The translations under genes were made by a program, and so were the position numbers. Source: Phyllobacterium sp. 628 (lineage in GTDB: Bacteria; Pseudomonadota; Alphaproteobacteria; Rhizobiales; Rhizobiaceae). Taken from it: a stretch of DNA of 64,000 bases. The notes beneath the pieces were generated by a model. It was not told where the DNA came from and searched no databases. It saw only the letters and a program-made list of their open reading frames with translations. Below, in pieces: positions 29,997 to 38,677 of this stretch (position 1 is its first letter; each line of letters starts with the position of its first letter). Where the stretch lies: positions 3,789,501 to 3,853,500 of the forward strand of contig NZ_CP050301.1 in assembly GCF_014189505.1 (NCBI RefSeq), in the 5' to 3' direction.

Positions 29997-30473
29997 TTAC
30001 TGCTTGGTGACAGTCTTTGCTTCGATCTGCTTGGCTGTCTTTTCCGACAGGGCAGTGACAGCGATCTTGCGCGGTTTCATTTCTTCCGGAATTTCGCGCT
30101 TGAGATTAATGTGCAGCAGGCCGTTTTTCAGGCTGGCACCACTGACCTCAACGAAATCGGCAAGATGGAATCTGCGTTCGAACGCGCGGGAAGCAATGCC
30201 GCGATACAGGGTTTCCGCATTATCCTCGGACGTTTCGGCACCCTTCTCGCCAGTTACTTTCAACTGGTTGCGATGGGCTTCGATCTGGATCTCGTCTTCT
30301 GAGAAACCAGCAACAGCCATGGTAATGCGGTAGGTGTTTTCACCGGTCCGCTCGATATTATAAGGCGGATAGGATTGACCACCTTCTGGCTGAGCCAGCG
30401 AATCGAGAATGGTGAAAAGCCGGTCAAAACCAACGGTGGAACGATAGAGTGGGGAAAAATCCACGTGACGCAT
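29997..30473 (-). CDS. Small heat-shock protein (Hsp20/IbpA family)
   Basis: A 158-residue holdase chaperone that binds unfolding proteins in the cytosol. The alpha-crystallin domain covers about residues 40-130 (YRITMAVAGFSEDEIQIEA, then LYRGIASRAFERRFHLAD and LKNGLLHINLKREIPE, which carries the GxLxIxL-like element). The N-terminus MRHVDFSPLYRSTVGFDRL is typical of rhizobial Hsp20 proteins. An AGGAGG site precedes the start. The leader carries a ROSE-type thermometer signature and an RpoH-like promoter, described separately, so heat induction at both transcription and translation is expected. Confidence 0.94.
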   Translation of the reverse strand: MRHVDFSPLYRSTVGFDRLFTILDSLAQPEGGQSYPPYNIERTGENTYRITMAVAGFSEDEIQIEAHRNQLKVTGEKGAETSEDNAETLYRGIASRAFERRFHLADFVEVSGASLKNGLLHINLKREIPEEMKPRKIAVTALSEKTAKQIEAKTVTKQ

Positions 30474-30577
30474 GTTAAGCCCTCCTTTAGAGCGACAATG
30501 TTGCGTGTTCTGGTTCTTGAAGAGACTCCCTTATTGGCGAGCCTCGCTGAACCAGTGGCCCCGTTATGGCGGCCACA
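30474..30577 (-). promoter_or_regulatory. Probable ROSE-type RNA thermometer in the Hsp20 leader
   Basis: The leader between the predicted start site and the Hsp20 ATG is about 100 nt and can form several hairpins, for example GTGGCC/GGCCAC around the middle. Its last part reads UCGCU (complement of 30491-30495), then a short loop, then the AGGAGG ribosome site (complement of 30481-30486). The UYGCU motif facing the ribosome site, with an unpaired or G-G position, is the hallmark of ROSE elements known from rhizobial small heat-shock genes. The assignment is by motif and context; no fold was computed. Confidence 0.6.
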
Positions 30578-30583
30578 ACTGCT

Positions 30584-30612
30584 ATTTGGTTAGAACCCAA
30601 AGCCTTTTCAAG
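30584..30612 (-). promoter_or_regulatory. RpoH (sigma-32)-like promoter of the Hsp20 gene
   Basis: On the minus strand CTTGAA (30612-30607) is followed after 17 bases by CCAAAT (30589-30584). The -35 box matches the heat-shock sigma consensus well and the -10 box only partly. The distance to the start codon leaves a leader of about 100 nt, as in ROSE-controlled genes. Confidence 0.55.
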
Positions 30613-30770
30613 AGCACCTATATCGATCAAGTAAGCCGCGTCTCGGCTTTAAGATTCGGAAGAATCACGATGAACCCAAGATGAACGCAGTCTTCGGAAT
30701 ACGTTCACACGCGCCTCGCTATAACCACACCCAAGTTGGAAATGCTCCGACACACCGAAAGGACGACATC

Positions 30771-31205
30771 ATGAAAAAGACCGTACTCGCACTGACCGCT
30801 ACCGCCCTGCTGATCACCGGCTTTGCTGCTACTGCAAAGGCCGACGACTTTTATAATCGCAGCGAGCGGCCGATCTACATGGATGATCGTGGTGATATCG
30901 ACGGTGGCGTTCTTGTGCAGGACCGCCGTTTCTATGGCGAGCGCCGTGACGACCGTTACCGTGATCAGGTGGGCCCACGTCAGGTTGCCCGCATGCTCGA
31001 ACGCCGTGGCTACCGTGTCGGTGATGTGAATTTTGAACGTGGACGCTACTTTGTTCGTGCCTCACGCCGTGGCATGCCGGTTCTGGTGATCGTGTCCCGT
31101 GATGGCGACATCCTCGATACCCGCCCGATGGGTGGCCGTGGCTATCGTGATCGCCGCAGCGACAACGGCTTCAGCATCGAGATCCGTCCATCCAACAATT
31201 ACTAA
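30771..31205 (+). CDS. Small exported basic/aromatic protein of unknown function
   Basis: A 144-residue precursor with a clean signal peptide (MKKTVLALTATALLITGFAATAKA, cleavage before DD). The mature part is rich in Arg, Asp and Tyr. It contains a PepSY-like core, ARMLERRGYRVGDVNFERGRYFVRASRRG..VLVIVSRDGDIL, in which a helix leads into a two-strand unit. Similar proteins are common in Hyphomicrobiales periplasm without a known role. The ATG at 30771 follows AAAGGA; a longer frame from 30681 would hide the signal peptide. A terminator follows. Confidence 0.82.
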   Translation: MKKTVLALTATALLITGFAATAKADDFYNRSERPIYMDDRGDIDGGVLVQDRRFYGERRDDRYRDQVGPRQVARMLERRGYRVGDVNFERGRYFVRASRRGMPVLVIVSRDGDILDTRPMGGRGYRDRRSDNGFSIEIRPSNNY

Positions 31206-31251
31206 TCCCCAGATCGTTGCGGGTGTAACGTCCCTTCCGCCCGGAACGTAC

Positions 31252-31290
31252 TGACCGGAAATTCTTCACAGAGTTTCCGGTCATTTTTTA
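31252..31290 (+). terminator. Rho-independent terminator
   Basis: Arms TGACCGGAAA (31252-31261) and TTTCCGGTCA (31274-31283), a perfect 10-bp stem, followed by TTTTTTATT. Confidence 0.9.
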
Positions 31291-31402
31291 TTCCCGCCAG
31301 TTTGACCTTTGGGGCCGTGCCTTTTATCAAAAGATGCAAACGCACCAGCGCGCCTCACGAAGCGCGGCCCCAAGATACGGGATGAGGACTGACTGGCATC
31401 AA

Positions 31403-32391
31403 ATGACACATCCGCTTGTCGAAACTCCCGCCAATCCGATACCACAGGACGCCCGTGTTGATACATTGGCGCTCAAGGACGGCAAGCAACTGCGTTACGC
31501 AATTTTTCCCGCAACCACCCATCCCGTACAGGGAACCGTGATTATTCTGCAGGGTCGCAACGAATGTATCGAAAAATACTTCGAAACCATTCGCGACATC
31601 GCCAAACGCGGATTCACGGTTGCCACCTTTGACTGGCGTGGCCAGGGCGGATCCAGCCGCGTGCTGCGCGATCCCAATCGCGGGCATGTCAGAAACTTCA
31701 ATCAATACGCGGCTGACCTTGAGCAACTGTTTGAATCCGTCCTGCTGCCCGATTGCCGTGCCCCGTTTTATGTTCTCGGGCATTCCACCGGTGCCCTTGC
31801 CGCGCTCCTCGCCGCCCCTGCTTTGGCAAACCGTATTCGCCGCATGGTGTTGCTGACGCCGCTGCTCGACGTCAATGGCAGCCGCCTCGGTAAGATTCTG
31901 CTGGGCGGCGTCGCCAATACCTTGCGGTCAACCGGTTTTGGCAGGCTTTATATGCGCGGCGGCAAACCATTGATCAAACCGTTCGCTATCAACGAAGTTA
32001 CATCCGATGCAGCCCGTTACCTGCGCAATTCCGAAATCCTGAAATCGGCACCGGAACTCGCCGTGGGCGGGCCAACCGCCGGATGGATTGCAGCGGCAGC
32101 AAAAGCCATCAAACGCGTTACCCGGCCGGAATTCGTGGAAGCAATCCGTATTCCGACGCTGGTTATTGCCGCAGGCGCGGACCGCGTCGTTTCCACATCG
32201 GCCATTGAGCGGTTTGCGCTGCAGATGCGCAATGCCACGCTCATCACCATCGATGGCTCAAAACACGAGATCCTTCAGGAAAAGATTTCTACCGCGAACA
32301 GTTTTTCGCGGCATTCGATGCTTTTGTCCCCGGGACAGGCGGCGAGATGGCGGAGATCGAAAGCGACAACTCGCTTTCGACAGCCGGTTAG
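31403..32391 (+). pseudogene. Lysophospholipase-like alpha/beta hydrolase (PldB type), frameshifted near the 3' end
   Basis: About 329 residues if repaired. The fold is clear: GTVIILQGRNECIEKYFE, FDWRGQGGS, the nucleophile elbow LGHSTGA with Ser128, and the late acid and histidine segment (IPTLVIAAGADRVVS, then DGSKHEIL with the catalytic His). After HEILQE the frame is lost in the AAAA run at 32280-32283. Adding one A restores DFYREQFFAAFDAFVPG up to a TAG at 32389. The family removes acyl chains from lysophospholipids or monoglycerides. The start at 31403 (MTHPLVETPAN) is a judgement; 31382 is also possible. Its repaired end overlaps the convergent hisN by 4 bases. Confidence 0.82.
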
Positions 32392-33161
32392 CGGTTCAGA
32401 AGCTCCAGCACTTGCGCATGCAGTTCCTTTGAACCTGCTGCAACAATATCACCAGCCTCTTCCGCTGGGCCACCCTGCCAATTGGTGATGACACCGCCCG
32501 CTTTTTCAATGATCGGCACCAGCGCAACAATGTCATAGGGGTGCAGCGCAGTTTCGACGACGAGATCGACGAAACCCGCAGCAATCATGGCATATCCATA
32601 ACAATCAGCCCCGTAACGCGGCATGCGGACGCTGCGCTCAACACGGTCATAGGCCTCGCGCTTTTTATCTTTAAACAAGGCGGGAGTCGTCGTGAACAGA
32701 GTCGCCTGTGCAATATCAGGATTTTGCCGGGTTTTGAGCTGGCGCGGTCCACCCGGACCTTCATAATAAGAGGCAGTACCGTCGCACATGAAAAGCTCGC
32801 CGGTAAAAGGCTGAGCCATGACGCCAGCCACTGCATCGCCATCAATGGTCAATCCAGCCAGCGTTCCCCAGACAGGAAGCCCCGAGATAAAGGCGCGGGT
32901 GCCATCGATGGGATCGATAACCCAGACATGCGAGTGATCGAGATTCTCCGAACCGAACTCCTCGCCCATAATGCCGTGATCGGGATAAGTCGCATTGATC
33001 AGCTTGCGAATCGCCCGCTCGGCCTCCTTGTCCGCTTCGGTTACCGGGTCGAATCCGACCTGATATTTGTTGTCGATGGACGAAATTGTGCGAAAACGGG
33101 GCAATGTCTGCTCCGCCGCAACCTGCGCGATTTGCCTCAAAAACGAAAGTTCGATGGCCAA
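32388..33161 (-). CDS. hisN: Histidinol-phosphatase of the inositol monophosphatase family
   Basis: A 257-residue Mg2+-dependent phosphatase. The metal-site motifs are GEEFGSE (Glu67 and Glu68) and VIDPIDGTRAFISGLP (Asp83, Asp86), with the last Asp in ALHPYDIVALVPIIEKAGG. The variant EEFGSE...DGTRAFISG is typical of HisN histidinol-phosphatases in this group and of SuhB-like relatives, so inositol monophosphatase activity is the alternative. The protein is cytosolic. Upstream on the other strand lies a small RNA of the suhB/MmgR kind, whose Rfam name comes from its closeness to this gene family. Confidence 0.88.
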   Translation of the reverse strand: MAIELSFLRQIAQVAAEQTLPRFRTISSIDNKYQVGFDPVTEADKEAERAIRKLINATYPDHGIMGEEFGSENLDHSHVWVIDPIDGTRAFISGLPVWGTLAGLTIDGDAVAGVMAQPFTGELFMCDGTASYYEGPGGPRQLKTRQNPDIAQATLFTTTPALFKDKKREAYDRVERSVRMPRYGADCYGYAMIAAGFVDLVVETALHPYDIVALVPIIEKAGGVITNWQGGPAEEAGDIVAAGSKELHAQVLELLNR

Positions 33162-33268
33162 AGTGGTTCCTCACGATTAAAATTTTCTCATATAACTGCA
33201 TTGTCGGCTAATTTTTTGCATTTTTTTTAGGCAGATAATATTTGTGCTTAAAAAAACATACAATTCGC

Positions 33269-33296
33269 TTGACATTTGTGCGATGCAGCATAGATT
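33269..33296 (+). promoter_or_regulatory. Sigma-70-type promoter of the small RNA
   Basis: TTGACA (33269-33274), a 16-base spacer, then TAGATT (33291-33296), placing transcription start at about 33302-33304. It sits directly before the hairpin of the small RNA. Confidence 0.75.
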
Positions 33297-33301
33297 AGTT
33301 A

Positions 33302-33381
33302 ACAGACAAGGCGACTTGTCTATGCCCTCCTTGGGCGTTTCCTCCCTAGACTTGGACCGCGCACTAGCGCGGTCTTTTTTT
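33302..33381 (+). ncRNA. Small regulatory RNA of the suhB / MmgR (alpha-r8) type
   Basis: An 80-nt transcript is predicted. Its first hairpin is AGACAAG-GCGA-CTTGTCT (33304-33321). A small stem GCCC/GGGC follows with TCCTT in its loop, then single-stranded TTTCCTCCC, and finally the terminator GACCGCGC-ACTA-GCGCGGTC plus seven T (33355-33381). The middle block GGGCGTTTCCTCCCTAGAC is the conserved core I recall for the suhB/MmgR family of alphaproteobacteria. The C/U-rich stretches can pair with ribosome sites, so it probably represses mRNAs by Hfq-dependent antisense pairing. In Sinorhizobium meliloti MmgR limits polyhydroxybutyrate accumulation. Confidence 0.85.
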
Positions 33382-33409
33382 GTTTTGAGGCCGGACATAG
33401 TGAATTTTA

Positions 33410-34303
33410 CTATTCAGCAGCCAAGGGAATATCGAGGAAATGAAAGTCCGGAATGGAAACGAGATCAGCGAGAAACTGGCTGATATCGCGCTGAAGCTGA
33501 CCAAAACCGGGCTTTCGTTCATAGCTGTGTTCGTTGAGATAAAGACCACGATTGACCTCGATCTGCAGCGCATGCAGTCGTTTTAACGGACGGCCGTAAT
33601 GTTCGGTGATATAGCCACCGGCATAGGGCTTGTTATGCGCAACCGCGTAGCCCATCTCGCGCAGCAAATGGATCGCCGTACTGGCAAGTTCCGCTGAGCA
33701 ACTGGTACCGAAGCGGTCGCCAATGATGAAATCCGGGCGCAGGCCGCTTTCGGGAAAGCGGATGCCTGTGGGCATGGAATGACAATCGACGATGACGCCG
33801 TAACCAAAAAGGCTGCGTGTCTCGATCAGGGTTTCGGCGAGCAGTGCGTGATAAGGTTTGTAGATCGTATCGATCCGCCCCAGCGCTTCTGCCACTGGCA
33901 TCTTGCGCGCATAAATCTCCTGCCCTTCGCCCACAAGGCGTGGAACAGTGCCCAACCCGCCGGCAACCCGGGCCGAATTGGCATTGGCATAGGGCGGCAA
34001 CGGGTCCGAGAACATCTTTGCATCGAGCTCATAGGGCTCGCGGTTCACATCAAGATAGGCGCGTGGAAAATGCGCCACCATCATCGGTGCACCGAGCATG
34101 ATGCTTGCCGCAAACAGCTGATCAACAAAACAATCTTCAGAGCGCCGAATCGTCTGCGCATCAAGCTGCGACTGCTGCAGGAAGGCCGCCGGATAGTCAC
34201 GCCCGCTATGCGGTGAATTGAAGACAAACGGAATACGCTGCTCAGCCGGTTGGCGCAGCTCGAAAGGCAGCTTGTCGGGAAAATCACGCGCGAGGGTCAT
34301 CAT
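33410..34303 (-). CDS. N-formylglutamate amidohydrolase family protein
   Basis: A 297-residue protein. The family motifs are FVFNSPHSGRDYP near residue 27, and DCHSMPTGIRFP and GGYITEHYGRP later, which hold the predicted metal-binding histidines and the Asp. In histidine degradation (HutG type) the enzyme hydrolyses N-formylglutamate to glutamate and formate. Related members act on other N-acyl amino acids or release peptides, and no hut gene is near, so the substrate is unproven. Two adjacent ATG codons (34303 and 34300) could start it. Its stop lies just past the small RNA terminator. Confidence 0.88.
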   Translation of the reverse strand: MMTLARDFPDKLPFELRQPAEQRIPFVFNSPHSGRDYPAAFLQQSQLDAQTIRRSEDCFVDQLFAASIMLGAPMMVAHFPRAYLDVNREPYELDAKMFSDPLPPYANANSARVAGGLGTVPRLVGEGQEIYARKMPVAEALGRIDTIYKPYHALLAETLIETRSLFGYGVIVDCHSMPTGIRFPESGLRPDFIIGDRFGTSCSAELASTAIHLLREMGYAVAHNKPYAGGYITEHYGRPLKRLHALQIEVNRGLYLNEHSYERKPGFGQLQRDISQFLADLVSIPDFHFLDIPLAAE

Positions 34304-34570
34304 TCACTTCGAAAGTTTGCTTGTCTGGCAATACTCTAGAACAAGTTCGCTCCATATGGAATTCATCAGCCGTCAAAGCGAACGAACTTTATCAGCGGAC
34401 TATCTGCAAGGAATCTTCAGTGCTATATCAGCACCCAAGCTCGACTTTCAGGGGATTCCCCCTTATTTTCAGCAAATCATTCACGCGATCTTTACCAAAA
34501 AAGCGTCTTGTTAACTCTGATGGGACGCCGGTCTGGGGATGGATTGGCGATAGATAATTCGGACGGACTG

Positions 34571-34933
34571 ATGAAGAGAATCCTTCTTGCAGAAGATGAC
34601 AACGATATGCGGCGCTTTCTAGTGAAGGCGCTGGAGAAGGCAGGATATCACGTCACGCCTTTTGACAACGGTGCCAGCGCCTATGACCGGTTGCGCGAAG
34701 AGCCATTTTCACTGCTCCTCACCGACATCGTCATGCCAGAAATGGACGGAATCGAGCTGGCCCGGCGCGCTTCGGAAATCGATCCGGACCTCAAGATCAT
34801 GTTCATCACCGGCTTTGCCGCCGTGGCGCTGAATTCCGATTCGAAGGCTCCAAAGGATGCGAAAGTGCTTTCCAAGCCTTTCCATCTGCGTGATCTGGTC
34901 AACGAAATCGAAAAAATGCTGGTTGCTGCCTGA
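34571..34933 (+). CDS. cpdR: CpdR-type single-domain response regulator
   Basis: A 120-residue stand-alone receiver domain. The acidic pocket is EDD at residues 8-10, the phospho-acceptor is Asp52 (LLTDIVMPEMDG), and the conserved Lys is in VLSKPFHLRDL. The N-terminus MKRILLAEDDNDMRRFLVKALEKAGY is that of rhizobial CpdR. When unphosphorylated, CpdR primes ClpXP to degrade cell-cycle proteins such as PdhS/PopZ-type factors and, indirectly, CtrA; the CckA-ChpT relay phosphorylates it. The start at 34571 fits the family length; the longer frame from 34508 adds unrelated residues. Confidence 0.92.
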   Translation: MKRILLAEDDNDMRRFLVKALEKAGYHVTPFDNGASAYDRLREEPFSLLLTDIVMPEMDGIELARRASEIDPDLKIMFITGFAAVALNSDSKAPKDAKVLSKPFHLRDLVNEIEKMLVAA

Positions 34934-35034
34934 TCTCGGCCTGTATCCATCTGCTCTGTTGAAGAAAGCCTGATAACTTCCTCAACACCTATTGACGGCG
35001 TGAAACCAATATGGTGTATGCGCCTCTGTCGGAT

Positions 35035-35109
35035 GGGCGTGTAGCTCAGCGGGAGAGCACTACATTGACATTGTAGGGGTCACAGGTTCAATCCCTGTCA
35101 CGCCCACCA
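35035..35109 (+). tRNA. tRNA-Val (anticodon GAC)
   Basis: 75 nt with encoded CCA (35107-35109). The acceptor stem is GGGCGTG/CACGCCC, the D arm GCTC/GAGC, the anticodon arm CTACA-TTGACAT-TGTAG with anticodon GAC, and the T arm ACAGG-TTCAATC-CCTGT. All four stems pair perfectly. No integrase gene or 3'-end repeat is found beside it. Confidence 0.97.
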
Positions 35110-35289
35110 TCCGAACCTTCCCCATTAAGTGATGAACGCCAGCCTTGCGCAATGCGATTTGAATATTCGTTGAGTCGGCAGCAATTGTAGAACTGCCACC
35201 AGTTGGTCTACCATCGCCCGGCAACCCAGCGGATGCGGCCTGCCGTCCCGGCATATATTGCCACGCCCGTCATTAGCGATGGAGAACCC

Positions 35290-36678
35290 ATGCTCGCACA
35301 TCCGGCAACATGGAGACGCTTTATTCCCCTGCTTGCGATGCTTCTGCTCATTGCAGTTCCTGCATCGGCACAAATGGCAGCGAACCAGCCTCCGGCGCTG
35401 ACGCCGGCACAGATGCGCGAGGATCTGACATACCTCAAGACCCAGTGGGCACCACTCGACAAAAGCTTTTCGAAGGAAGAACACCAAGCCTTCGACCGAG
35501 TGGTGGACGATGCCATGGCGGCGAGCGGTACGCTATCGACCGAAGAATTTACACTCGAAGTCATGCGAGCGGTCGCGATCTCACGCAATGGTCACACAAC
35601 AGCAATGGTCGGCACCTTGCTGCGTGACCTGCCGGTAAGGGCCTGGTGGTTCTCTGATGGCCTTTACATTATCAAAACCGATCCACAATTCGCCAATCTG
35701 CTCGGCGCACGCATCGACAAACTAGGAGCATTGACACCCAAGGAAGCGCTTCGACGGGTTGCCCCGTTCATTTCAGGCACGGACCAGCGCATTCGTTATC
35801 TCAGCGCGACATTTCTCACCAGTCCGGATGTTTTGAAGCGTACCGGCGCAGTCGCTGACAGCAGCTCTATTCCGCTCACACTTCAACTGCGTGACGGCAG
35901 CAGCCAGGTGGCCGAGCTAAAGCCGGCCACGACACGCGACCCCGGTGATGAGCACAAGCCTGCAACCAGAGGTTATTCGGTGCTCATTCCCGATGACAAC
36001 GGCCTGCCCGGACGCTGGCCGCACGTACTCGACAAGGCCGAGGAGCGTTCGCCGATCTATTCGAAACGCATCGACGTTACAACGTCGATGATCGGGCAGG
36101 ACAAACAGGTGCTCTATATCCGTGCCAATTCCATGACCAGCCTGGATGAAACTTCGCTGCATTGGAAATATGCCAAGATTCTCAACACGTCGATTGTTCC
36201 TCCATCACGCCCGAAATTCGTCATCTTTGACCTCCGGCTGAACAATGGTGGAGACTTTTTCAATACGATCCTTTTCTCACAGGCGCTTCCAAAGCTGCTG
36301 CCACCCGGCGGGCATATCTTTGTTCTTGTGAGCCGGTCGACCTTTTCCGCTGCAATCGTGACGACCGCCATGCTGAAAGCCAACGGACAGGACAAGGTGA
36401 CACTTATCGGTGAAACCATGGGCGACAATGGCCAGTTCTGGGCAGAAGGCGACGCGCTGCAAATGCCCAACTCACACATCGGGCTCGAATATGCCACGCA
36501 GTTTGAAGATTACGAAAAAGGCTGCACCAACCCCGACAAATGCTACTGGGCGACGGTTGCATTCGGACCGCGAAACCTCACCTCGCTGGCACCCGATATC
36601 AAGGTTGACGTTGCTTTTTCCGACTACGCCGCGGGACGGGATCCCGTTCTCGAGAAAGCCCTCTCACTGGCAAAGTAA
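35290..36678 (+). CDS. Exported S41-like (tail-specific protease-like) protein of unknown role
   Basis: About 462 residues with a signal peptide (RRFIPLLAMLLLIAVPASAQ). The C-terminal half resembles the S41 peptidase fold: FVIFDLRLNNGGD (the usual DLRxNxGG motif), then HIFVLVSRSTFSAAIVTTAMLK with a Ser in the nucleophile position, and LIGETMGDNGQFW. A separate PDZ domain is not obvious, although GARIDKLGALTPKEALRRVAPF has a PDZ-like pattern. It may act on peptides in the periplasm. The ATG at 35290 has GGAG 5 bases upstream. The track-long start at 35203 lacks a ribosome site. Confidence 0.78.
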   Translation: MLAHPATWRRFIPLLAMLLLIAVPASAQMAANQPPALTPAQMREDLTYLKTQWAPLDKSFSKEEHQAFDRVVDDAMAASGTLSTEEFTLEVMRAVAISRNGHTTAMVGTLLRDLPVRAWWFSDGLYIIKTDPQFANLLGARIDKLGALTPKEALRRVAPFISGTDQRIRYLSATFLTSPDVLKRTGAVADSSSIPLTLQLRDGSSQVAELKPATTRDPGDEHKPATRGYSVLIPDDNGLPGRWPHVLDKAEERSPIYSKRIDVTTSMIGQDKQVLYIRANSMTSLDETSLHWKYAKILNTSIVPPSRPKFVIFDLRLNNGGDFFNTILFSQALPKLLPPGGHIFVLVSRSTFSAAIVTTAMLKANGQDKVTLIGETMGDNGQFWAEGDALQMPNSHIGLEYATQFEDYEKGCTNPDKCYWATVAFGPRNLTSLAPDIKVDVAFSDYAAGRDPVLEKALSLAK

Positions 36679-36830
36679 CATGCCAAGCCGGAATTTCTTC
36701 GGCTCCCGCATGCGATCAAACGTGGCCCGCATCTGCGTCTGGCCGCGCAAGGGATGACATTTGCTTCACAACAGTCTATCGACAGCACAAATCGATGATC
36801 TGCGCGCAGCACCCGGAAAGCTTACACATC

Positions 36831-37320
36831 ATGAAGAAAGCGGTCACGCTTAAGGAATTGAAGGCGGCCATTGGTACGGAAGTTGGCTGTTCGGAATGGC
36901 GTGTGGTCAGCCAGGACATGATCAACAAATTTGCCGACGCCACCGACGATCACCAGTTCATTCATACCGACCCGGAGCGGGCAGCCGAAACGCCTTTCGG
37001 CGGCACCATCGCGCACGGCTTTCTGACAATTTCACTGCTTTCCACGCTTGCCTACGAAGCGCTGCCGATGATCGAAGGCGCGACGATGGGCATCAATTAC
37101 GGGTTTGACAAAGTTCGCTTCATGGCGCCGGTCAAGTCAGGCAAGCGTGTGCGCGCGCGATTCAAGCTGATTGACGCGGATATCCGCCCCTCAGGCCGGG
37201 TGATCAACAACCATGAAGTGACGCTGGAGATCGAAGATTCTGATCAAGCCTGCGCTGGTAGCCAACTGGCTGACAATTGCTGTGCTGGAACATCCACCCG
37301 AGATGGACGATCTCGCTTAA
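36831..37320 (+). pseudogene. MaoC-like (R)-enoyl-CoA hydratase, frameshifted near the end
   Basis: A hot-dog fold protein of about 163 residues if repaired. The hydratase motif is clear: DMINKFADATDDHQFIHTDPERA (Asp/His dyad), then FGGTIAHGFLTISLL and NYGFDKVRFMAPVKSGKRVRAR. After LEIEDSD the frame is lost near 37245. Removing one base gives KPALVANWLTIAVLEHPP and a TAA at 37318-37320. The enzyme class hydrates trans-2-enoyl-CoA in fatty-acid oxidation or supplies monomers for polyhydroxyalkanoate. The repaired stop overlaps the stop of the convergent gene by 2-3 bases. Confidence 0.82.
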
Positions 37321-38496
37321 GCGGCCGCAGCGATCCGCCCAGCCTCATCCAGAGGCGCCGGGCTTTCGCTCAGCGCAAGGTCGCGGAACGCAAATGGCCC
37401 CTGCACAAACATACCCATATCGTAGGGGTTGCGGATTTGCGCGCCCTTCAGAAACAATAGGTGCATCTTGAAGAAGTTCTTCCGCGCCCGGGCGTAGCGC
37501 TTGGCACTGTGAATATGTTTGAAGCGAATGCGTCGGATAATGGGATCGTTGCGCGGAACAATGCCAAGAGCCGTTGCCGGATTCTGATTTGTAGAAATGC
37601 ACGATGTCCGCAATCGTCTGGAATTCAGTCCAGAGAACCGGCGTTTCCTGTAGGACGACCCGCACATCTTCACGCAACTGTGCCGCGCGCGGATGAAAAG
37701 CGATCATCAGCAGGCAAGAACCGGTCGCCATGAGCGATATTGGCCGGCGTTTCATCAGCTGTGGCTCGCTGCGCCAGACGTCGGCAATCGCTTCCACGGC
37801 TGGAACCGTGCCTAGGCTATGCCCGATAATCAGGACTTCATCCGCATCGCTCTCGCGCAATTTGCGAGCCAGATGTGCAGCAAACGCTGCACGGCGCTCC
37901 AGCAATGCCGCATTGCGCCGATAGATCCGGTCCGATGCCGCGGCCCAGTCATCGAGAAGATAGGACAGGAAAACTTTTTGACCCGGCCAGCGGATCAGTA
38001 ACCGGGCAACGGCAAGCGCCAGCGGCACAGTCCAGAGCAAATGATATGCGCTGAAGCCGCCCCAAAGCGGACCAAGGCCAATGCCGAGCCCGACCAGCGA
38101 AATAAAACAGGCCAGCACAAACGGCCACATGAAAAAGATGCAAAAACGCCAGCTGGTGCGAAGGTATCGCCAGAACGTGCCGGTGAGCAGAATATCGAGG
38201 AACGCCATCATCCCGGTGGCAAAGCGTGTCACGACATTGCGGGAGGAATAAACGTCGAACAGATCCGCTGTGCCATATTGGCAGAATTCGGTCTCTACGG
38301 CCCAGTCAGAACCGGATGTTTCCAAATGCATGGAGGCAATGTTCGGGCCCTCCGGCAACATCGGTCCTGCTTTGGTCTTGGCATGCCAGAGGCTGTTGAA
38401 GTCAGCGGCAGAGTTCAGATAGCGCCCGCGCACGGCATCCGGATGCAATCCTTCATAGCCGGTGAAATTGATAACAAGGCGCTTTTTGACAGCCAT
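37317..38496 (-). pseudogene. Membrane-embedded alpha/beta hydrolase-like protein, frameshifted
   Basis: About 393 residues if repaired. It starts MAVKKRLVINFTGYEGL at 38496. Two or three membrane segments lie near residues 115-180 (FCIFFMWPFVLACFISLVGL, AYHLLWTVPLALAVARLL). A hydrolase elbow GHSLGT (VLIIGHSLGTVPAVEAIADVW) follows. The frame breaks near 37581 after VHFYKS. Dropping one base continues as NPATALGIVPRNDPIIRRIRF... to a stop at 37317. No named family is recognised; related unnamed proteins with a lipase-like elbow and membrane helices occur in rhizobia. Upstream in-frame ATGs (to 38586) precede the conserved start and are rejected. Confidence 0.7.
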
Positions 38497-38677
38497 AAAA
38501 TATACTCGCGGCGAGACCACGCGAATCGAGAGTCCCCGCATTCTCATTATGGCAAAGCACGGCACAATTGTGTTCGATTGGTTCAACAGGCCACAATCTG
38601 CACACTATTAATTACGTGGAGCTGTCAAAGATCATAAGGCAGACGGAAAAATGGCCATTGCATATCTGCTGCAAAGC

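Noticed and set aside
35035..35109. tRNA-Val as an integration site of a genomic island
   Set aside because: No integrase gene, no repeat of the tRNA 3' end within the window, and ordinary genes on both sides.
35060..35254. Minus-strand frame ending in VGVTGIEPVTPTMSM
   Set aside because: It is antisense to tRNA-Val; this peptide is a well-known false product of reading tRNA genes backwards.
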